Below are positions 61,872-64,000 of a stretch of DNA of 64,000 nucleotides, one piece after another. The first letter of the stretch is position 1. Each line of letters opens with the position of its first letter. The stretch is from Kitasatospora sp. MAP12-44 (GTDB taxonomy: Bacteria; Actinomycetota; Actinomycetes; Streptomycetales; Streptomycetaceae): NCBI RefSeq assembly GCF_029892095.1, contig NZ_JARZAE010000004.1, positions 434,001 through 498,000 on the forward strand, given 5' to 3'. The notes under the pieces are model-generated. The model ran no database searches. It saw only the letters and a list, made by a program, of their open reading frames with translations, and was not told the DNA's origin. The position numbers and the translations under genes are program-made.

Positions 61872-63817
61872 GCGTCCACCGACGTGACCACGACCTGGTG
61901 CTGGTGGGAGAAGACCAGGGCGTCCGGTGCGACGTCGACCCGCTCGGCGGGCGCGCCGCGCCGCCCGGTGATCGGGTCCGCCGGGAACAGGCGCAGCTCC
62001 TCGACCGCCGCTCCGCCGGCCACCTGCTGGAGGACGGCGAACACCTCCCCGTACTGGACCGCCCGGCCGAACGGCCAGCCCGTGCCGTCGGCGCCGCCGC
62101 GCAGCGGGTTGAGATACCTGAACAGCGCCGCGAGCGCCGCCTCCCGTACGCGATCGGCGTCCGGGGAGCGGGTCGCGAGCCGGGCGACCACCGTCACCCC
62201 CTGGTAGTCGGGGGGTTGCACGACCAGCCGGGTGCCGATCAGCCGCCGCTCGTCGAGGGCCGACGCGATGGCGGACAGCAGCTGCTCACCGGGGATCAGC
62301 TGCTCGAGCCGCAGGCGGTCGCCGTCGTCCGCCACCGCGTCGGGGACCACGAGCACGCGCACCGCGCCCGCCTCCCCGGCCAGGGCCGGCACGCACTTGA
62401 CCCGGGCCGCCGCAGGGGCGGCCTGCCGGGCGATCAGCTCGAAGTCCCCGGCTGTGACGGCGCGTTCCTGCAGGCGCAGCAGGTGGGGGGCGCGCAGTTT
62501 GGCGTTCTCCACCGTCTCGCCGTCGACCCCGCCCCTGGCCGCCTCGCGGTTGTCGACCCTGGCCACGTACGGGACCGAGCTGCGCAGCACCGAGATCGTC
62601 CCCCGGGCGACGTTACCGGCGGTCCCGCCGCCCGTACGGTAGTGCGGCACGCGCAGCCGCGCCCCTTTGGGCGGCACCGCGCCGAACGGGCGCAGGCTTC
62701 CGTCGGGCTCCCGGACGGCGGGCGGGAACATGAACTCCCCCGTGGTCGCGTCGATCACCACATGCCGGTCGGTCGGTGCCGAGTCGCCGAAGTGCTCCAC
62801 CGCCGTCCAGCGCTGCCAGCCCTCGCCGGCCGAGACCTCGACCGTCGGCGGCTCGCCGTCGAGCAGCACGGGCTGCCTCGCGAGGCGAAAGCGCTGGCCC
62901 GCGACCCCTTCCGAGGTGCCGAGAGGTGCGTCGGTGACGGTCTGGGCGTGGCCGACGGTCGCGGTGCCGCCGACGGTGAACACCTCCGCGCGGCGGATCG
63001 TGGGGGACTCGGAGTAGAACGGCTGGCCCGGCTCTGGCGCGGTCACCCGGCAGCGCAGCCAGCCCGCCCGCCGCCCGGCGACCACCGAGGCGACCTGCCC
63101 GGCGGGCACGAAGACCACCACCTCGCCGGGCCTGTTGAGGCCTCCGGTGCTGTCGGAGCCGGTCTCGCAGGCGATCCACCGCGCGCCGTCCCACACCTCC
63201 CACACCAGTGGCGGCTGGCGCGGATCGACGCCGACGCCCTCCACCCGGCTGTCCAGCCTGACCACCAGGATGCAGCGCGGTACGACGGCCGGCAGCGCGA
63301 ACAGCACGGCGTCGCCGATCTCCGGACGCGCTTGAAAGCACGGCACGTCCACGCCGTCGGCCAGCCGTGCCGTGCAGTCGCTCTGCTGCCCCGAGGCGGA
63401 GGCCGTGACCAGCCGGTCGAGGGAGCTGGGGACGACGGGGAGGTCCTCGACCGTGGAGAACACCACCGCCTCCTCGGTCTCGGTGCGCAGCGTGGAGACC
63501 TCGGTGCCCGCCCGCAGCAGAACGGTCTCGGGTTGCGGCGCCGACAGCCAGAAGTCGACCTCCGCGGTCGCCGCGGCCGGCGGGAAGAGCCGGATGCCCA
63601 GCAGGTCGAGGAAGGCGGAGTAGTTCTTCTCCGGCACCCGGTTCAGCCGGTACAGCAGCTGGTCCACCAGGTACGCGAAGGTCTCGATGAGGGTGACGCC
63701 CGGATCGGACACGTTGTGGTCGGTCCACTCCGGCGCGCGCTGCTGGACGTACCTCTTGGCCTCGTCGACGAGTTGTTGGAACCGGCGGTCGTCCAGGTTC
63801 GGGGAGGGCAGCGCCAT
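61868..63817 (-). CDS. putative baseplate assembly protein J-like (eCIS)
   Basis: 649 residues: RYVQQRAPEWTDHNVSDPGVTLIETFAYLVDQLLYRLNRVPEKNYSAFLDLLGIRLFPPAAATAEVDFWL opening, KLRAPHLLRLQERAVTAGDFELIARQ and RLVVQPPDYQGVTVVARL later, the conserved features of J-like/Afp11-type baseplate wedge proteins. Overlaps the gp25-like gene as ATGA. Confidence 0.9.
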   Translation of the reverse strand: MALPSPNLDDRRFQQLVDEAKRYVQQRAPEWTDHNVSDPGVTLIETFAYLVDQLLYRLNRVPEKNYSAFLDLLGIRLFPPAAATAEVDFWLSAPQPETVLLRAGTEVSTLRTETEEAVVFSTVEDLPVVPSSLDRLVTASASGQQSDCTARLADGVDVPCFQARPEIGDAVLFALPAVVPRCILVVRLDSRVEGVGVDPRQPPLVWEVWDGARWIACETGSDSTGGLNRPGEVVVFVPAGQVASVVAGRRAGWLRCRVTAPEPGQPFYSESPTIRRAEVFTVGGTATVGHAQTVTDAPLGTSEGVAGQRFRLARQPVLLDGEPPTVEVSAGEGWQRWTAVEHFGDSAPTDRHVVIDATTGEFMFPPAVREPDGSLRPFGAVPPKGARLRVPHYRTGGGTAGNVARGTISVLRSSVPYVARVDNREAARGGVDGETVENAKLRAPHLLRLQERAVTAGDFELIARQAAPAAARVKCVPALAGEAGAVRVLVVPDAVADDGDRLRLEQLIPGEQLLSAIASALDERRLIGTRLVVQPPDYQGVTVVARLATRSPDADRVREAALAALFRYLNPLRGGADGTGWPFGRAVQYGEVFAVLQQVAGGAAVEELRLFPADPITGRRGAPAERVDVAPDALVFSHQHQVVVTSVDA

Positions 63818-64000
63818 CAGCTCGTCCCCCCGTCCGACGCCTCTGGGGACTCCGGGGACTCCGGGATGGTGTAGAAGGGGAAGACGAGGTTGCGGCGGTC
63901 GTTGGTGGACCGCACGGCGTAGTGGACGTCGATGTAGAGCGTTCCCTCCTCGATGGTGTCGAAGGCGATCACGACGTCGTCGACCTCGATGCGCGGCTCC
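63817..64000 (-). CDS. gp25-like (GPW/gp25) baseplate protein, C-terminal part, cut by window edge
   Basis: About 60 codons are visible, including TLYIDVHYAVRSTNDRRNLVFPFYTIPE, the conserved end of gp25/GPW baseplate wedge proteins. The stop (63817-63819) overlaps the next gene's ATG. The N-terminal half and the rest of the particle genes lie to the right of the window. Confidence 0.82.
   Translation of the reverse strand, partial: EPRIEVDDVVIAFDTIEEGTLYIDVHYAVRSTNDRRNLVFPFYTIPESPESPEASDGGTS

Overview
The window is high-GC, gene-dense DNA from a Streptomyces-type actinomycete (Streptomyces, Kitasatospora or Streptacidiphilus are all possible). The evidence is GC-rich third codon positions, many GTG/TTG starts and 4-base stop/start overlaps, Tat signals, an SCO5388/SCO5389-type gene pair, an XRE + DUF397 pair, zinc-free ribosomal protein paralogues and a contractile-injection-system cluster. 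No tRNA, rRNA or CRISPR array was seen.

Layout. 1-9.4 kb: PadR tail and membrane protein, a cis-prenyltransferase, a secreted M9 collagenase, a LysR regulator, a GH63/YgjK-like glycosidase and a branched-chain-type solute-binding lipoprotein. 9.5-19.2 kb: a secreted SLT protein, an S51 peptidase, a FAD monooxygenase divergent from a TetR gene over a three-copy operator, a zinc ADH, a CBS-BON protein, a WYL regulator, an alpha/beta hydrolase that has lost its catalytic core, an HtrA protease and an ArsR/SRPBCC pair. 19.3-25.7 kb: a zinc-starvation operon (L28, S14, a GTPase-dead COG0523 protein, S18, a COG0523 GTPase, L32) behind an LLM oxidoreductase/SCO5389/SCO5388 operon, with Zur-like sites ahead of both.

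26-36.8 kb is a magnesium locus. Two divergent M-box (Mg2+) riboswitches sit back to back. One leads into a decayed NRAMP-type transporter pseudogene. The other points at a small leader ORF, several small genes, a lone TnpB element and then an intact PRC/MgtE-N/CBS protein coupled to an intact NRAMP-like transporter.

36.9-55 kb is the most unusual part. Divergent from a roughly 600-base control region are, leftwards, a UDP-sulfoquinovose-synthase-like enzyme (SqdB), a HlyD-like adaptor and a condensation-adenylation protein without a carrier domain. Rightwards are APS reductase, both ATP-sulfurylase subunits, an SsuABC-like importer, a processive-type GT2 glycosyltransferase, a secreted barrel-like protein, a PP2C-like phosphatase, GalU and an exported beta-helix protein. 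No APS kinase or sulfite reductase is present. The set reads as sulfate to sulfite plus glucose-1-P to UDP-glucose to UDP-sulfoquinovose to an exported sulfonated glycan. This is an inference.

55-60.3 kb holds a truncated gene, a GNAT gene and a 4.3-kb cassette between perfect 35-bp direct repeats: XRE + DUF397 divergent from three small proteins, a radical SAM/SPASM enzyme with a Cys-Asn-Pro-rich C-terminal tail, and a PIMT-like methyltransferase. This looks like a RiPP-type modification module without a separate precursor gene. 60.3-64 kb is the end of a contractile-injection-system (eCIS) operon running off the right edge.
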